Assembly: GCA_018712955.1 (NCBI GenBank)
Contig: DVGB01000005.1
Location: 1 to 42,761 of the forward strand
DNA: 42,761 bases
Source: Candidatus Aveggerthella stercoripullorum
GTDB lineage: Bacteria; Actinomycetota; Coriobacteriia; Coriobacteriales; Eggerthellaceae
Direction: 5' to 3'
Part shown: positions 17,984 to 27,544 of the stretch, piece after piece
How the letters are laid out: each line of letters begins with the position of its first letter
Position numbering within the stretch: the stretch's first letter is position 1
Program-made: the position numbers and the translations under genes
Notes under the pieces: model-generated
The model's database searches: none
What the model was told of the DNA's origin: nothing
The model's input: the letters and a program-made list of their open reading frames with translations, nothing else

Positions 17984-18131
17984 AACCGGGCTTGCGTCAG
18001 AGGGGCGCAAGCAGTACGTATAGGCCCCCGAGACATGTTTGTTGCAGCATGCGCGGCTCGTGCAAGCGAACATGGATATGTTAGAAGCAACCATGGCGAA
18101 GGGTCCCCGTTTTATTCGGAAGGGGTCCATT

Positions 18132-19331
18132 TTGACCGAAATCAAGAACACGTCCGTCATCGAGTTCGACGACATCACCGACGACCAGATGAATCAGATG
18201 ATCGACGGCACGCTGACCGACTTCGACGAGGGCGACCTGGTCGACGGCACCGTCGTGAAGATCGAGCATGACGAAGTGCTCGTGGACATCGGATTCAAGA
18301 GCGAAGGCGTGGTTCCGTCCCGCGAGCTCTCCATCCGCAAGGATGCCGATCCGTCCGACATCGTGAACCTGGGCGACAAGATCGAGGCCCTCGTTCTCCA
18401 GAAGGAGGACAAGGACGGCCGCCTGATCCTCTCCAAGAAGCGTGCCGAGTACGAGCGCGCTTGGATTTCTGTCGAGGAGAAGTTCAAGGCCGGCGAGACC
18501 GTCACGGGCGAGGTCATCGAGGTCGTCAAGGGCGGCTTGATCCTGGACATCGGCCTGCGCGGCTTCCTGCCGGCATCCCTCGTGGACCTTCGCCGCGTCA
18601 AGGACCTGGACATGTACCTGGGCACCGAGATCGAAGCCCGCGTTATCGAGATGGATCGCAACCGCAACAACGTCGTTCTTTCTCGTCGCGTGCTGCTTGA
18701 GGAAGGCCGCAAGAACGAGCGCGCCGAAATCCTCTCCAAGCTCTCCAAGGGCATGCGCCTCAAGGGCACCGTTTCCTCCATCGTGGACTTCGGCGCCTTC
18801 GTGGACCTGGGCGGCATCGACGGTCTGGTTCACATCTCCGAGCTCTCCTGGAGCCACGTCAATCATCCGTCCGAGGTTGTCAAGGTTGGCGACGAAGTCG
18901 AGGTCGAGGTTCTCGACGTCGATCTGCAGCGCGAGCGCATTTCCCTCGGCCTCAAGCAGACCACGGAGGACCCGTGGATCAAGCTGGTCGAGAACTACCC
19001 GGTCGGCTCCATCGTGGACGGCAAGGTTACGAAGATCGTCCCGTTCGGCGCTTTCGTGGAGCTGGGCTCCAACGTCGAGGGCCTGGTGCACATCTCTGAG
19101 ATGTCCCCGCGCCACATCGACGCCCCGCAGCAGGTCGTGCATGTGGGCGACGTCGTGAAGGTCAAGGTCATGGACATCAACTCCGAGCGTCGTCGCATCT
19201 CCCTGTCCATGAAGGCTGCTGCTGACGAGCTGGGCTTTGAGATCGAAGTCGACGAGTCCGTCGTCGTCGAGGAGCGCCCGCGCAAGAAGCGCGAGGACAA
19301 GCAGCCCAAGGCTGAAGAGGCTGCCGAATAA
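18132..19331 (+). CDS. rpsA: 30S ribosomal protein S1
   Basis: The product is S1 with four S1 RNA-binding repeats. Each starts near a G(D/E)xVxGxV block: [67 protein letters not shown] and [22 protein letters not shown]. An acidic and basic tail ([19 protein letters not shown]) ends it. It helps the ribosome bind mRNA. I place the start at TTG 18132 (first residues [18 protein letters not shown]) because GGAAGGGG lies six bases before it. In-frame ATGs at 18039, 18072 and 18093 would add up to 31 residues but have weak or no ribosome sites. The 140-nt leader may allow self-regulation, as in other bacteria. A strong terminator follows. Confidence 0.92.
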   Translation: MTEIKNTSVIEFDDITDDQMNQMIDGTLTDFDEGDLVDGTVVKIEHDEVLVDIGFKSEGVVPSRELSIRKDADPSDIVNLGDKIEALVLQKEDKDGRLILSKKRAEYERAWISVEEKFKAGETVTGEVIEVVKGGLILDIGLRGFLPASLVDLRRVKDLDMYLGTEIEARVIEMDRNRNNVVLSRRVLLEEGRKNERAEILSKLSKGMRLKGTVSSIVDFGAFVDLGGIDGLVHISELSWSHVNHPSEVVKVGDEVEVEVLDVDLQRERISLGLKQTTEDPWIKLVENYPVGSIVDGKVTKIVPFGAFVELGSNVEGLVHISEMSPRHIDAPQQVVHVGDVVKVKVMDINSERRRISLSMKAAADELGFEIEVDESVVVEERPRKKREDKQPKAEEAAE

Positions 19332-19338
19332 AGCACGC

Positions 19339-19350
19339 CACCACGTGGTG
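19339..19350. repeat. 12-bp palindrome after rpsA
   Basis: CACCACGTGGTG is a perfect 12-bp palindrome 8 bp after the rpsA stop and just before the terminator. It could add a small hairpin to the 3' end of the transcript. Confidence 0.5.
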
Positions 19351-19366
19351 ACAGCTTATGCATAAG

Positions 19367-19398
19367 AAAGGGCGGAGCCACATGGCTCCGCCCTTTTT
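19367..19398. terminator. bidirectional terminator between rpsA and the leftward membrane gene
   Basis: AAAGGGCGGAGCC (19367-19379) pairs with GGCTCCGCCCTTT (19384-19396) around a 4-nt loop, with a T run on the right and an A-rich left flank. It serves rpsA and can also stop the convergent unit ending at 19451. Confidence 0.92.
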
Positions 19399-19450
19399 GC
19401 GCGCTGGTGCAAATTGATTCTTCGCACCAGCGCCGAAGAAGGTTTTGCCT

Positions 19451-20020
19451 CTATTCGGTGGGGTAGGAGGCGGCGTCTTCGTCGTCGGGCGCGCTCTCCT
19501 TGGCGGCTCCGTACGGCGCACTGTTTCGGGAATCCGCGGTATCGCCCGCTGCGCCAGCCGCCCGCTGCGCTTCCTCGGCTTCTCGCACCGCTTTGGCCTC
19601 GCGGGCTGCTATGCGCGCCTTTGCGGCCTCTATCCGCTTTTTGCTATCTCGCTCGAGCTCGTTGATGACGTAGTCGGTATCGCGTGCTATCTGGGCTTTC
19701 GCCTTCTGGATTCTTTTGCTCGACAAATCGTCCATCTTGAACTTTCGGTGTGCCTTGAAGCCAAGGAAGTAGCCGACGAGTATTGCCGCGAGCGTCCAGA
19801 CGATCAGCAGGATGTTGCGCAGGAAATCGCCAGCTCCTTCAGTAAGCGTGAGCTGTCGGGATATGTCGTAGTCGCCCGTGGACAGGTAGTTGAGCGCTAT
19901 GAGAACGACGCCAATGCCAAAGGTGCCGACGGCGAGCCCGAGGAACACGACGACAAGGAATACAAGGCTGGAAGCGGCATCCCCGAGTCGCTCTTTGAGC
20001 GTTTTCTGCCGTTTCGTCAT
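19451..20020 (-). CDS. two-TM membrane protein with long coiled coil
   Basis: The 189-aa protein is of unknown function. Two hydrophobic helices (SSLVFLVVVFLGLAVGTFGIGVVLIAL and NILLIVWTLAAILVGYFLGF) flank an extracytoplasmic loop of about 30 residues. A charged Ala/Lys/Glu helix follows (KAKAQIARDTDYVINELERD, KKRIEAAKARIAAREAKAVREAEEAQRAA), a likely cytoplasmic coiled coil, then an acidic tail. Its ATG overlaps the stop of the acyltransferase gene by four bases, so the two are translationally coupled and may form one membrane complex for cell-envelope acylation. This is an inference from position only. Confidence 0.75.
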   Translation of the reverse strand: MTKRQKTLKERLGDAASSLVFLVVVFLGLAVGTFGIGVVLIALNYLSTGDYDISRQLTLTEGAGDFLRNILLIVWTLAAILVGYFLGFKAHRKFKMDDLSSKRIQKAKAQIARDTDYVINELERDSKKRIEAAKARIAAREAKAVREAEEAQRAAGAAGDTADSRNSAPYGAAKESAPDDEDAASYPTE

Positions 20021-21942
20021 GCCGCATCCCCCGCATTCTCTTCTGCGTCAGCTGTGCCGCCTTCGGCCTCTTCGGCGCCTTCCGTGCCGTTTTCGTCCGT
20101 TGCGTCGCTCGTGTCGCCGTCCGTCGTTTCGCCTTCCGTGGTTTCGGGTTCGGGCGGATTCGGCGTGTCTCCGACGGCATCGTGGATAAGCCCGATGAAG
20201 GCCTGCACGCCGACTTCGGTCAGATGCGTGCCATCTCCGTCGAAGTATTCGTCGTGGTTTGCGCTCGCTCCGTACCAGTCGATGAGCGTAACGTTCTCAT
20301 GGTTCGCTGCAACCGTCGTGATGGCGTCGTTAACGGAAGTTTCCCATGTGTTCGGGGTGCGTATGGTGAGCAGGTAGACCTTTTTGTCTGCGCCGACAAG
20401 CGTCAGGAGCTCTTCCAATTGGTCTTCGGCAAGCACGCCGTTCGTGCCGAGCGCAACGACGATATGCTCTCCGACAAGATTCTGGTCGCTATAGTATTGG
20501 TAGACTTCCTGCCCGACGGTGAGCTGTCGGCTCGTCGCAGCGTCCAAATGGCCGCCAGGCCACTGGGCGTTGAAGGCATCGGTCGCTCGAAGGGACACGG
20601 AGTCGCCGATCATGAGCGGGTCGTACTTCCACGGCCCTTCCTCTGCTTCGGGCTGTGGCTCTGGGGGAGGGGTCTGCTGCTCTTCCTGCTGCATGAGAGC
20701 GTTCGGGTCGTTCAAGGCGGACGTGTTCGGAACGACCGCGCAGCCGACGAAGGCAACGCCGCATACGAGCACGCACGCGACGGCGGGAACGGCATGCTGC
20801 TGTAGCCAGAGGGGCAGATTCACGCTGCCTGCACGCACGCTCTTGAAGAACTCCCCGAGCTTTCCTTTGCGGATGGGATTTTCTACGAAATGGTACGAAA
20901 GCGCCGAAACGCCCATGATGATGCCCAGCTGCAAGAGCAGGTAGAGCAGGTTCGGGTCGGCGGTCGAATTGCGCGGGTTCATGAGCAGCAAAATCGGGTA
21001 ATGCCACAAGTACATGCCGTAGGATCGCTTGCCAATCCACACGAACGGCGTCAGGCCGAGCGCGCGGCCGAACATACTGCGCGGGTGCACGATGACGGCG
21101 ATGACGGTTGCCGTGAGGATGGACGCGAGTACCAGCCCGCCGCGGTACAGGAGGGGCGAATAATCGTCCACGAAAACGACCATGCACAACAGGCCAACGA
21201 ACGCGACAATGCCGACGGCATCGAACAAGGCAAGCTCCTTGCGTGCCATGCGAGAACCGCTGCGTTCGTTAAGCTGGTAGGCGGGCCAAACGTAGGCGAG
21301 CCATGCGCCCGCTAAAAGCGAGAATGCGCGCGTGTCGGTGCCGTAGTACACGCGGCTTGGGTCGGCGGTCGGGTTATAAAGGACTGCCATCAGAATGGCG
21401 CTCACGGCGGCAAGCACGAGCGTCGTGCGACGTTGTGCCGTCTTTCCTACGCCCGCTTTGCCCAGCGCTAAAAGCAGCAGCGGCCACACGACGTAGAACT
21501 GTTCCTCGATGGCGAGCGACCAGAAATGCGTAACAGGCGACGGAGCGCCGATGGCCTCGAAATACGAGATGTCCGCGAAAACGTACCACCAGTTCGTAAA
21601 CCAGAGCAGCGCGGGCAGCAGGTCGCGCCGCAGTTTTGTGAGCAGCTCATGGTCGAAGATGACGAACAGCGCCATGCAGACGATGATGACCAGCGCGATA
21701 GCAGGGAACAACCGTCTCACGCGGCGAAGCCAGAAGTTCTTCAGGTCGATGGTCTTCGTGTTGTCCCATTCGACGAGCAGAAGGCTGGTAATAAGGTAGC
21801 CGGAAAGCACGAAGAAGACGGTGACGCCCAGCAAGCCGCCCTGTGCGAAGGGAAGCCCCATGTGGTAGGCGATAACGGCAAGGACAGCGAAAGCGCGCAG
21901 GCCGTCCAAAGCGGGAATATAGCGATTCTTCGTGCGGGGCAT
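20017..21942 (-). CDS. OatA-type membrane acyltransferase with SGNH domain
   Basis: The 641-aa protein has an N-terminal acyltransferase-3 domain of about ten transmembrane helices, with RYIPALDGLRAFAVLAVIAYH containing the conserved His, and GVTVFFVLSGYLIT, FWLRRVRRLFPA and THFWSLAIEEQFYVVWPL. A Pro/Glu linker (QQEEQQTPPPEPQPEAEEG) leads to an extracytoplasmic SGNH esterase-like domain with DPLMIGDSVSLRA (Ser), VVALGTNG (Asn) and DGDGTHLTEVGVQAF (Asp, His). This is the OatA/OafA architecture, which moves an acetyl group across the membrane and onto peptidoglycan or another surface polymer. An acidic Thr/Asp tail ends it. AAGGAAA supports the start at 21942. The next gene overlaps its stop by 4 bp. 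Confidence 0.9.
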   Translation of the reverse strand: MPRTKNRYIPALDGLRAFAVLAVIAYHMGLPFAQGGLLGVTVFFVLSGYLITSLLLVEWDNTKTIDLKNFWLRRVRRLFPAIALVIIVCMALFVIFDHELLTKLRRDLLPALLWFTNWWYVFADISYFEAIGAPSPVTHFWSLAIEEQFYVVWPLLLLALGKAGVGKTAQRRTTLVLAAVSAILMAVLYNPTADPSRVYYGTDTRAFSLLAGAWLAYVWPAYQLNERSGSRMARKELALFDAVGIVAFVGLLCMVVFVDDYSPLLYRGGLVLASILTATVIAVIVHPRSMFGRALGLTPFVWIGKRSYGMYLWHYPILLLMNPRNSTADPNLLYLLLQLGIIMGVSALSYHFVENPIRKGKLGEFFKSVRAGSVNLPLWLQQHAVPAVACVLVCGVAFVGCAVVPNTSALNDPNALMQQEEQQTPPPEPQPEAEEGPWKYDPLMIGDSVSLRATDAFNAQWPGGHLDAATSRQLTVGQEVYQYYSDQNLVGEHIVVALGTNGVLAEDQLEELLTLVGADKKVYLLTIRTPNTWETSVNDAITTVAANHENVTLIDWYGASANHDEYFDGDGTHLTEVGVQAFIGLIHDAVGDTPNPPEPETTEGETTDGDTSDATDENGTEGAEEAEGGTADAEENAGDAA

Positions 21943-22066
21943 GGCAGTTTCCTTGGAGCGTTGAAAGTGTGGGTGGAAATGCCTGCTTCGTCTAAAGAAG
22001 GGCGGAGCAGCGATAGAACATAGTAGCACGCTTAAGGTTCGCGTGGAGGCGCCATCTGTCGTCATC

Positions 22067-22072
22067 TATAAT
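22067..22072 (+). promoter_or_regulatory. -10 box of the mnmA promoter
   Basis: A perfect TATAAT lies about 100 bp before the mnmA start in the gap between the divergent acyltransferase and mnmA. The -35 at standard spacing (TGGAGG, 22044-22049) is poor. Confidence 0.45.
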
Positions 22073-22174
22073 TGTTCGGCAATGTGCGGTTTCGCAGTCG
22101 TTTTGCGGCGTGTGCGCAGGAACGGATCTGCGGAACCGTTCGCGTCCGGGAACGTGCCATGAGAGGGGGCAGGC

Positions 22175-23239
22175 GTGAGCGAGAGCAAGGGTCGTGTGGC
22201 GCTGGGCATGAGCGGTGGCGTCGACAGCTCGGCGTCTGCTGCGGTGCTTTTGTCAGAAGGCTGGGGCGTGGTCGGCGTCACGTGCGTATTCCAGGATGAT
22301 GAGCGTTCGGAAGCGGCCGTGCGGGATGCAAGGGCGGTCTGCGAGCGTTTGCATATACCCCATGTGGTGCGCGACAGCACGACGACCTTCGAGCAGTGCG
22401 TGGTGGCTCCCTTCGTCGAAGGCTATGCGCGCGGTATCACGCCGAGCCCCTGCGTCGGCTGCAATGCTTCTTGCAAAATCCCCGAGCTCATCGCGGTTGC
22501 GGACGAGCATGGCTGCGACCGGGTGGCCACAGGGCATTACGCGCGCATTGCCCAGCATGCTGAAAGCGGCCGGTATATGGTGCGCACGGCGCTCGATGAC
22601 GCGAAAGACCAGAGCTACATGCTTTCCCTTCTCTCGCAAGAGCAGCTTTCTCGGCTGCTCCTTCCGCTGGGAGGCGTGACGAAGCTGGCGGTGCGCACGA
22701 TGGCGGAAGATCTAAGCCTGCCGGTTGCACACAAGCCAGAAAGCCAGGACATCTGCTTTGTGCAGGGCGATTATGCGGACTTTCTCGGCGCGCGAGGGGT
22801 GGAAGGAGAGCCGGGGTCTATCGTCGATACCGCCGGGCGCGAAGTCGGGCGGCATCGAGGACTGCACCGTTACACGATCGGGCAGCGTAAAGGCCTGGGG
22901 ATTGGCGGTGCTCCCGAACCGTATTTCGTGGTTGAGAAAGACATGGGGCGCAATCAGCTCGTGGTCGGGTTCAAAGACGAGGCGTTCGTCCGGAGTGTGC
23001 AAACGGGCGGCATGAACTGGCAGGCGATTTCCGGCATCGAGGAGCCTCTGCCGTGCATGTGCAAGCTTCGCTACCGGTCCGTGCCGTGCGCGTGCACGCT
23101 TTTCCCGACTTCGGACGGCACCGTGCGCGTACAGCTCGAAACGCCGCAGCCTATCACCGCCCCCGGCCAGTATGCGGTTTTCTATGCAGGAACGACCGTT
23201 CTGGGCGGCGGCGTTATCATGGCCGTCGAACGAGGCTGA
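22175..23239 (+). CDS. mnmA: tRNA-specific 2-thiouridylase
   Basis: The 354-aa enzyme adds sulfur to U34 of tRNAs for Lys, Glu and Gln. Visible features are the PP-loop ALGMSGGVDSSASA, the first catalytic cysteine in TPSPCVGCNASCK, ATGHYARI, the second cysteine in KPESQDICFVQGDYADFL, the GLHRYTIGQRKGLGIG block and the C-terminal beta barrel ending ITAPGQYAVFYAG. The length is normal. The start is GTG 22175 behind GAGAGGGGGC; the ATG at 22159 is out of frame. No cysteine desulfurase gene, often adjacent, is present here. Confidence 0.95.
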   Translation: MSESKGRVALGMSGGVDSSASAAVLLSEGWGVVGVTCVFQDDERSEAAVRDARAVCERLHIPHVVRDSTTTFEQCVVAPFVEGYARGITPSPCVGCNASCKIPELIAVADEHGCDRVATGHYARIAQHAESGRYMVRTALDDAKDQSYMLSLLSQEQLSRLLLPLGGVTKLAVRTMAEDLSLPVAHKPESQDICFVQGDYADFLGARGVEGEPGSIVDTAGREVGRHRGLHRYTIGQRKGLGIGGAPEPYFVVEKDMGRNQLVVGFKDEAFVRSVQTGGMNWQAISGIEEPLPCMCKLRYRSVPCACTLFPTSDGTVRVQLETPQPITAPGQYAVFYAGTTVLGGGVIMAVERG

Positions 23240-23351
23240 AGCTTTTGGCGGGGTTTCTCTCCTGCCAGACATCTTCGGGCGCGAGGTTTTCTGCCGAGCG
23301 GCCCGTCCTTGCCAGACAGGGCAGGAAGTGCGCTAAAGAAAGGAAGGATGC

Positions 23352-24680
23352 ATGTCCCAAGAATACAGAGTGAAGGTGGCAAAGTTCGGCGGAAGCTCCG
23401 TGGCCAGCTCGTGGCAGTTTCGCAAAGTGCGCGACATCGTGGCGGCAGATCCCGCGCGTCGATTCGTCGTGGTGTCTGCTGTGGGCAAGCGGGACAAGCA
23501 CGACGTGAAGGTCACCGACCTTCTTTATCTGGTGAACGCGCACTTGCACTATCACGTCAGCTGCGATGACCTGTTCGGCACTATTGGCGTCCGCCTGTCT
23601 GAGATTGCGCGCGAACTGGGCATCTCATATCCCATCAGCCAGGAGTTCGGCCTGTTTCGCGAGCGTGCGAAGACCGGTTGCTATACAGAGGAGTTCATCG
23701 TCAGCCGGGGAGAGTACTTCACCGCGCGCATGATGGCGGAGTTTTTGGACATGCCGTTCGTGGACGCGGCAGATGCCGTGGTGTTCAATCACGACGGAAC
23801 ACTGAACAAAGAGCGTACGGGCGAACGTTTGCGCAAGGCAGCCCAGGATTGTGCGGGCCGCTTTGTCATGCCGGGCTTTTACGGCGCCACCGAAGATGGA
23901 CAGATTAAATTGTTCGACCGCGGCGGCAGCGATATTTCCGGATCCGTCGTGGCGCGCTGCCTGGGCGCGGACCTGTACGAAAACTGGACGGACGTGTCGG
24001 GCTTTTTGACGGCCGACCCCCGCATCGTGGACGATCCGCTGCCCATTCCGCATGTCACCTATGCCGAACTGCGCGAGCTTTCCTACATGGGCGCAAGCGT
24101 CCTGCACGAGGATGCGGTATTCCCTGTAAAGGAGGCGGGCATTCCGCTCGTGATTAAGAACACAAACCGGCCTGACGATGCTGGTACGGTCATCAGTGCG
24201 GCAGACGACGCCGAAAGCCGCCAGATTGCGGGCGTGACCGGCCGTCGTGGCTTTGTTGCGGTTCGCACGACGCACGCGCGCTCGGTGCCTGTCTCGTCGG
24301 CGCTTTGCCGGGTGCTCGCGGTCGTAGAGCGTTTCCGTGTCGATGTCGAACGCGTCTCCACAGGGCTGGGGTCGTGCACGCTGCTGTTCGAGGCGGATGC
24401 CGTCAAGGAATGCTTGTACCCGCTTGTTGCGGCCATCGAGCGCGAGGCGGGGCCGGAGAGCCTGGAAGTGGTAAAAGACCTGGCGCTCGTCTCCACAGTT
24501 GGCCGCGCCCTTCCCGATCGGCCTGAACTGTCCGGACGCCTTTTTGACGCTTTGGGGCGCGCGGGCATCGACGTGCCGTTTGCCAGCCGCAATCCGGAAG
24601 AGATCAGCGTGACCGTGGGCGTGCAGGAGGCGTCGTTCGAAGATGCCATCCGCGCGATTTACGCGGCATTCGTAAGCTAG
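23352..24680 (+). CDS. lysC: aspartate kinase
   Basis: The 442-aa enzyme phosphorylates aspartate, the first step toward lysine, threonine, methionine and diaminopimelate. KVAKFGGSSVASSWQFRKV, VVVSAVGKRDKHDVKVTDLL, FIVSRGEYFTARMMAEFL, DRGGSDISGSVVARCLGADLYENWTD and VSGFLTADPRIVDDPLPIPHVTYAELRELSYMGASVLHEDA form the kinase domain. Two ACT domains follow from about residue 300 for end-product feedback. The length fits the single-polypeptide form seen in clostridia and Coriobacteriia; the Asp-kinase of corynebacteria is about 420 aa with a different layout. AAGGAAGG precedes ATG 23352. It is followed after 8 bp by coaE. Confidence 0.93.
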   Translation: MSQEYRVKVAKFGGSSVASSWQFRKVRDIVAADPARRFVVVSAVGKRDKHDVKVTDLLYLVNAHLHYHVSCDDLFGTIGVRLSEIARELGISYPISQEFGLFRERAKTGCYTEEFIVSRGEYFTARMMAEFLDMPFVDAADAVVFNHDGTLNKERTGERLRKAAQDCAGRFVMPGFYGATEDGQIKLFDRGGSDISGSVVARCLGADLYENWTDVSGFLTADPRIVDDPLPIPHVTYAELRELSYMGASVLHEDAVFPVKEAGIPLVIKNTNRPDDAGTVISAADDAESRQIAGVTGRRGFVAVRTTHARSVPVSSALCRVLAVVERFRVDVERVSTGLGSCTLLFEADAVKECLYPLVAAIEREAGPESLEVVKDLALVSTVGRALPDRPELSGRLFDALGRAGIDVPFASRNPEEISVTVGVQEASFEDAIRAIYAAFVS

Positions 24681-24688
24681 GGTGGTCC

Positions 24689-25504
24689 ATGAAGAATCGG
24701 CAAGTGGCGAACGCTGACCGTTGTGGTAGCAGTCACGACGAGAGAGCGGGCGGTGAACCGTGCGAAGCTGTTGCCGCCGTCGCTGAAGGCGGGCGGAACG
24801 AGCGGCGTGTCGAAGGGGGGGTGCGCGCTGCCGGGAAAGAAGGCATTTGCGACGCTGAAACGGTGCCTGTTCGGCCATGGACCGTATACCTTATAGGCGG
24901 CATCGGCTCGGGCAAGTCCAGCGTGGTGGCACGCTTGCGCGAATGGGGCGTTCCGGTGTGCGATCTGGACGAGACGGGGCATCGAGCATTGTGCCTGCCG
25001 GAAGTGAAGGACGCTTTGCGGCGTGCATTCGGTGCGTGCGTATTTGACGAGTGTGGGGATGTAGTGCGTCGTGCGCTCGCCCGGGAGGCGTTTGCCACTC
25101 CTGAGGGGACGGCAACGCTGAATCGCATCACGACGAAGTCCATCGTGAAGCTGCTTGACGAATGGCTTGCGCGCCAGGCGGCGCTCGCTGCTCGCCGGGG
25201 CGATAGCGCGCCTGTCTGCGTGGTGGAGGTTTCCGCCTACGATGGACCGAACGGGAGATTTCCTGACCCAGACGAGATACTGGCGGTCGTCGCTCCGCTG
25301 GAGGCGCGCATCGAGCGTGCGATGACAAACGGCTTTGAGGAAAAGGACGTGCGCGCGCGCATTGCACGACAGCCGCTTGACAGCGAACGGCGTGCATGGG
25401 CGGACGCGGTCATCGAGAACGATGGCGATATGGCGCAGTTGCATGCAGCGGTCGACGCGTGGTGGCTTTCGCATTCTCGGAATGCCTGCCCTGCGACCTC
25501 GTAA
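24689..25504 (+). CDS. coaE: dephospho-CoA kinase with N-terminal extension
   Basis: The 271-aa product contains a CoaE core from about residue 64: P-loop VYLIGGIGSGKSSVV, VCDLDETGH, RALAREAFATPEGTATLNRI, the lid and base-sensing block MTNGFEEKDVRARIARQPL, and ADAVIENDGD. CoaE performs the last step of coenzyme A synthesis. Several positions depart from the family norm: the motif usually beginning G-x-T-G-S-G-K has Ile for Thr, and the usual LLFE is VSAYDG. The first 60 residues are a charged, Gly/Glu-rich extension absent from typical 200-aa CoaE. A GTG at 24865 would remove it, but the upstream ATG, 8 bp after lysC, has GGGTGG before it. I keep the longer form with caution about the start. 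Confidence 0.8.
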   Translation: MKNRQVANADRCGSSHDERAGGEPCEAVAAVAEGGRNERRVEGGVRAAGKEGICDAETVPVRPWTVYLIGGIGSGKSSVVARLREWGVPVCDLDETGHRALCLPEVKDALRRAFGACVFDECGDVVRRALAREAFATPEGTATLNRITTKSIVKLLDEWLARQAALAARRGDSAPVCVVEVSAYDGPNGRFPDPDEILAVVAPLEARIERAMTNGFEEKDVRARIARQPLDSERRAWADAVIENDGDMAQLHAAVDAWWLSHSRNACPATS

Positions 25505-25551
25505 TCCGGCGGCTTCCTGCGCCTTTCTTTTCGCCGTCCGGACCTGCGGTG

Positions 25552-25581
25552 CTGGCATTGGCGGCATCCAGCGTGGATAAT
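25552..25581 (+). promoter_or_regulatory. possible purH promoter
   Basis: CTGGCA (25552-25557) and GATAAT (25576-25581) are separated by 18 bp, 57 bp before the purH start. The match is moderate. Confidence 0.35.
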
Positions 25582-25638
25582 GGCTGCATGAGACAAACGA
25601 GCATGCCGGCCGACAGGCATGGCAGGAAGGACGAGAGC

Positions 25639-27240
25639 ATGGCGGAGAACCCCCAAGTCAAGCGCGTTCTGATGTCCGTGACGGACAAGACGGGCGTCGT
25701 GGAGTTTGCAAAGGCGCTGCACGACGAATTCGGCGCGCAGATCATCTCAACGGGCGGTACGGCGCGCGTCATTGCGGAGGCGGGCGTTCCGGTAACTCCT
25801 ATCGACGAGGTCACCCAGTTTCCGGAGATGATGGACGGCCGCGTCAAGACGCTGCATCCCATGGTGCACGGTGGGCTTCTGGCGAAGCGCGATAACGCGA
25901 AGCACATGGCGGAAGCGGCCGAGCACGGCATCGAAATGATCGACATGGTCGTCGTGAACCTCTATGCCTTCGAGAAGACGGTAGAAAGCGGTGCTGACTT
26001 CGCGACCTGCATCGAGAATATCGACATCGGCGGCCCGTCCATGCTGCGTTCTGCGGCGAAGAACCACGAATCGGTCGCCGTGGTCACCGACCCCGCCAGC
26101 TACGACGCCATCCTTGAGGAGATGCGCGCCAACGGCGGTGCCACTACGCTCGAGACCCGCCGCAACCTGGCGCTGAAGGTCTTCCAGACCACGAATGCCT
26201 ACGACGGCGCTATCGCGCGTTGGATGGAGGCTCAGCTGGCTGAGACCCCGGCGGACGACGCTGCCGAATTCCCCGCAGAGCGCGACCTGCACTTGGTCAA
26301 GCAGCAGGACCTTCGCTATGGCGAGAATCCGCACCAGAATGCACTGTTCTATCGCCTGGACGAATTCGCGAGCGCGCACAGCCTCGTCAACGCCGAGCAG
26401 CTCAACGGCAAGGAGCTTTCCTACAACAACATCCTCGACACAGACGCCTGCTGGGCGCTCGTGCGCGAATTCGACGAGCCTGCAGTCGTGATCTTGAAGC
26501 ACCAGAATCCGTGCGGATCCGCTACGGCGGCATCGGTCGTGGAGGCCTACGACAAGGCATTTGCATGCGACCCGAAGAGCGCGTTCGGCGGCATCATTGC
26601 GGCGAATGTGCCGGTGACGCAGGAGATGGTGGAGCACATCAACGAGAACAAGCAGTTCATCGAGGTCGTCATCGCCCCTGAGTACGAAGCGGGCGCACTT
26701 GAACTGCTGCAGCAGAAGAAGAACGTGCGCGTACTGCGCACGGGCGGCGTTGATGCTCCGGCGTCCGTCGAGTTCCGCTCCGTCGACGGCGGCATGCTTG
26801 CCCAAACCGTCGACCGTGTGAACGAGGTGCCCGAAGACTTCACGGTGCCCACCGACCGCAAGCCCACGCCGGAAGAGATGCATGAGCTGCTGTTCGCCTG
26901 GCGTGTGTGCAAGGGCGTGAAGTCGAACGCCATCCTTGTGTCGAAAGACCATGCGGGCATTGGCATGGGCCCAGGCCAGCCGAACCGCGTTGACTCTGCC
27001 GAGCTTGCGTGCAAGCGCGCCCATGAGGCGTGCGAGCGCATGGGCATTCCGGCAGAAGGCCTGGTAGCGGCCTCTGACGCGTTCTTCCCGTTCCGCGACA
27101 ACATCGATACGCTTGCAGGCTACGGTGTGACCGCGATTATCCAGCCGGGCGGTTCCATCCGTGACGACGAGAGCATCCAGGCGTGCAACGAGCACGGCAT
27201 CGCCATGGTCTTCACGGGCCATCGTCACTTCAGGCACTAA
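25639..27240 (+). CDS. purH: bifunctional AICAR transformylase/IMP cyclohydrolase
   Basis: The 533-aa enzyme carries out the last two steps of IMP synthesis. The N-terminal cyclohydrolase (MGS-like) domain shows [33 protein letters not shown] and [19 protein letters not shown]. The C-terminal AICAR transformylase has [40 protein letters not shown] with the catalytic Lys-His, [14 protein letters not shown] and [16 protein letters not shown]. The length is normal. Start 25639 has AGGAAGGA seven bases upstream; an in-frame ATG at 25588 lacks a comparable site. A possible promoter lies at 25552-25581. Confidence 0.96.
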   Translation: MAENPQVKRVLMSVTDKTGVVEFAKALHDEFGAQIISTGGTARVIAEAGVPVTPIDEVTQFPEMMDGRVKTLHPMVHGGLLAKRDNAKHMAEAAEHGIEMIDMVVVNLYAFEKTVESGADFATCIENIDIGGPSMLRSAAKNHESVAVVTDPASYDAILEEMRANGGATTLETRRNLALKVFQTTNAYDGAIARWMEAQLAETPADDAAEFPAERDLHLVKQQDLRYGENPHQNALFYRLDEFASAHSLVNAEQLNGKELSYNNILDTDACWALVREFDEPAVVILKHQNPCGSATAASVVEAYDKAFACDPKSAFGGIIAANVPVTQEMVEHINENKQFIEVVIAPEYEAGALELLQQKKNVRVLRTGGVDAPASVEFRSVDGGMLAQTVDRVNEVPEDFTVPTDRKPTPEEMHELLFAWRVCKGVKSNAILVSKDHAGIGMGPGQPNRVDSAELACKRAHEACERMGIPAEGLVAASDAFFPFRDNIDTLAGYGVTAIIQPGGSIRDDESIQACNEHGIAMVFTGHRHFRH

Positions 27241-27314
27241 GAGCGTTCTGCCGGCCTGCCGGTCGGCGAACCGCTCGACACCAGGGCGCTTTCTGGCGTT
27301 TTCTCTGGTCGTTC

Positions 27315-27356
27315 AAAAGCCCTGCGGCGGACTATGGTCTGCTGCAGGGCTCTTTT
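27315..27356 (+). terminator. terminator of purH
   Basis: AGCCCTGC (27318-27325) pairs with GCAGGGCT (27344-27351) around an 18-nt loop and is followed by CTTTT. It lies 78 bp after the purH stop. Confidence 0.85.
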
Positions 27357-27357
27357 C

Positions 27358-27382
27358 ATGAGAAAAGGGACCGTTTTCTCAT
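27358..27382. repeat. palindromic repeat, copy 1
   Basis: ATGAGAAAA (27358-27366) is the exact complement of TTTTCTCAT (27374-27382), with a 7-nt loop GGGACCG. A related palindrome beginning ATGAGAAAAGGG occurs at 37585 after glmS. It directly follows the purH terminator. The rest of the 27383-27544 gap shows nothing recognisable. Confidence 0.7.
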
Positions 27383-27544
27383 TGCTGCCGTCAGTCTCAA
27401 TCCAGTTCCGACGCGTCCTTGCTTCCGCTTAGCTCGCCAAAAGGGCGCCTGCTGGTCGTGGTGTGCCCGGACGGCCGCCTGCCGGAAGTACGCTTGCGCG
27501 CTGCCTGAGGATACGCGCAAGAGAGTGCAGTGCGCACGTCTTCC

